Below, one piece after another: positions 63,776-64,000 of a DNA stretch of 64,000 bases. Both the position numbers and the translations under genes were made by a program. Within the stretch, counting starts at the first letter, position 1; each line of letters opens with the position of its first letter. The notes below the pieces were generated by a model. That model was not told where the DNA came from. It searched no databases and saw nothing but the letters and a program-made list of their open reading frames with translations. This DNA comes from Calliopsis andreniformis (Eukaryota > Arthropoda > Insecta > Hymenoptera > Andrenidae). The DNA lies in NCBI RefSeq assembly GCF_051401765.1, contig NW_027480463.1:930001-994000 (forward strand). The letters run 5' to 3'.

Positions 63776-64000
63776 CAATCCTCAATTCTCAATCCTCAAT
63801 CCTCAGACCTCAAACAGCAATACTCAACCCTCAGTCCTCGTCCTCAATCCGCAACCATCAATCCTCAATCCTCAATATTCAATCATCAATATTCAATCTT
63901 CAGTCCTCAATCCTCAATCCTCAATCCTCAATCCTCAATGTTCAATCCGCAATACCCAATCCTCAATCTTCTATCCGCAATCCTCAATCCTCAATGCTCA
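63776..64000 (+). repeat. Right-edge B-C1 stretch like 18.2-18.4 kb
   Basis: The last 225 bases hold CAGACCTCAAACAGC, CTCGTCCTCAATCCGC, CAACCATCAATCC, ATTCAATCATCAATATTC and then C1 (GTTCAATCCGCAATACCC, TCTATCCGC). This order matches 18,175-18,365 and 20,624-20,812, some 45 kb away, while C1 is missing from most of the sequence between. The array continues past the window. Confidence 0.82.

Larger units (their letters stand above)
1..64000 (+). repeat. Heptanucleotide satellite array (CCTCAAT)n, whole window
   Basis: Every line of the window is made of CCTCAAT heptamers or close variants in one orientation. The consensus unit has no G on this strand (2 A, 3 C, 2 T), so the strand is strongly G-poor and its complement reads (ATTGAGG)n. 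TCAAT is the steadiest part of the unit; most variants are single changes: CTTCAAT, ACTCAAT, CCTCAGT, CCTCATT, CCTCGAT, CCTCAAC, CCTGAAT. Perfect runs are short, about nine units at most (for example near 113-176 and 8691-8755). No inversion of unit direction was seen. Neither end of the array is in the window. Short-unit arrays of this length with diverged, reshuffled units are typical of eukaryotic heterochromatic satellites; the host assignment is inference. Confidence 0.97.

Noticed and set aside
1..64000. Genes on the reverse strand
   Set aside because: The complement of the unit gives TGA in every frame each 21 bases. Any reverse frame would be tiny, and none was seen in module A either.
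1..64000. Telomere array of an unusual type
   Set aside because: The lower strand ATTGAGG is 7 bp and G-containing, but the units are highly diverged, organised in higher-order blocks and longer than most telomeres. No described telomere unit I know matches. A chromosome-end assay would settle it.
1..64000. Short tandemly repeated repetitive (STRR) heptamers of cyanobacteria
   Set aside because: Those are short intergenic arrays between genes; 64 kb without any gene and with kilobase higher-order repeats does not fit a bacterial chromosome.
1..64000. CCAAT boxes (in CCCCAATCC units) and TAATCC homeodomain-like sites (in CCTTAATCC units) as regulatory elements
   Set aside because: These arise by one base change from the heptamer and are scattered at the rate expected of such variants; no gene or promoter lies near them.
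1..64000. Pure sequencing or assembly artefact (polymerase slippage product)
   Set aside because: The ordered, non-random modules and shared private variants across tens of kilobases cannot come from simple slippage, although the copy number of the near-identical blocks may still be wrong.

Overview
The whole 64 kb window is one uninterrupted satellite-type tandem array. Its unit is the heptamer CCTCAAT (same ring as TCAATCC; lower strand ATTGAGG), in one orientation from base 1 to base 64000. Both edges lie inside the repeat, so the array extends beyond the window. I find no unique flanking DNA, no convincing protein gene, no rRNA or tRNA gene, no CRISPR array, no transposon with recognisable ends or coding capacity, and no promoter or terminator. 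The organism cannot be identified from this. A diverged short-unit satellite of this length with higher-order structure fits heterochromatin (pericentromeric, subtelomeric or sex-chromosome) of a eukaryote assembled from long reads; that is inference.

The array is layered. Level 1 is the 7-bp unit, with recurrent variants (CTTCAAT, ACTCAAT, CCTCAGT, CCTCATT, CCTCGAT, CCTGAAT, ACCCAAT) and perfect runs of about nine units at most among those I noticed. Level 2 is a small set of recognisable modules made of diverged heptamers. The main one, module A, is about 140 bp (20 units); I located 69 copies by eye, all in the same orientation, falling into about eight subfamilies. Others are the CTCGTCC tag (module B), the CCGCAATACCC and TACGCAATCC blocks (C1, C2), an AGAATATCCTGAATTC block (module D) and an AAACTGCAATCC...ACCGAATCC block (module E). 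Level 3 is large direct duplications of about 0.8 to 4 kb, several nested.

Layout: 1-9.1 kb carries basal module A copies, modules B and E, a tandem 1.38-kb duplication and a 2.04-kb-offset duplication. 9.1-25.3 kb is built of interlocking 3-4 kb duplications (offsets about 5.3 and 9.0-9.4 kb) with the GGGAATATC and GTTGTGAATCC subfamilies. 25.3-33.6 kb and 36.9-40.5 kb hold AAGCTT-flanked and ATGATTTC-type copies. 33.6-45.1 kb holds a 3.4-kb duplication at offset 6,958 plus a third copy of its middle part. 45.1-53.7 kb holds a 937-bp tandem repeat and a 3.1-kb duplication at offset 4,921. 53.7-64 kb reuses the same blocks (offsets 4,536, 8,123, 8,599, 9,533).

Long open frames occur only on the + strand, and they are a by-product of the unit. 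Seven bases is not a multiple of three, so all three forward frames read the same heptapeptide (ILNPQSS in circular permutation) without a stop, while every reverse frame meets TGA every 21 bases. The frames begin and end where module A or variant units such as CCTGAAT supply ATG or stop codons. I therefore annotate no CDS.
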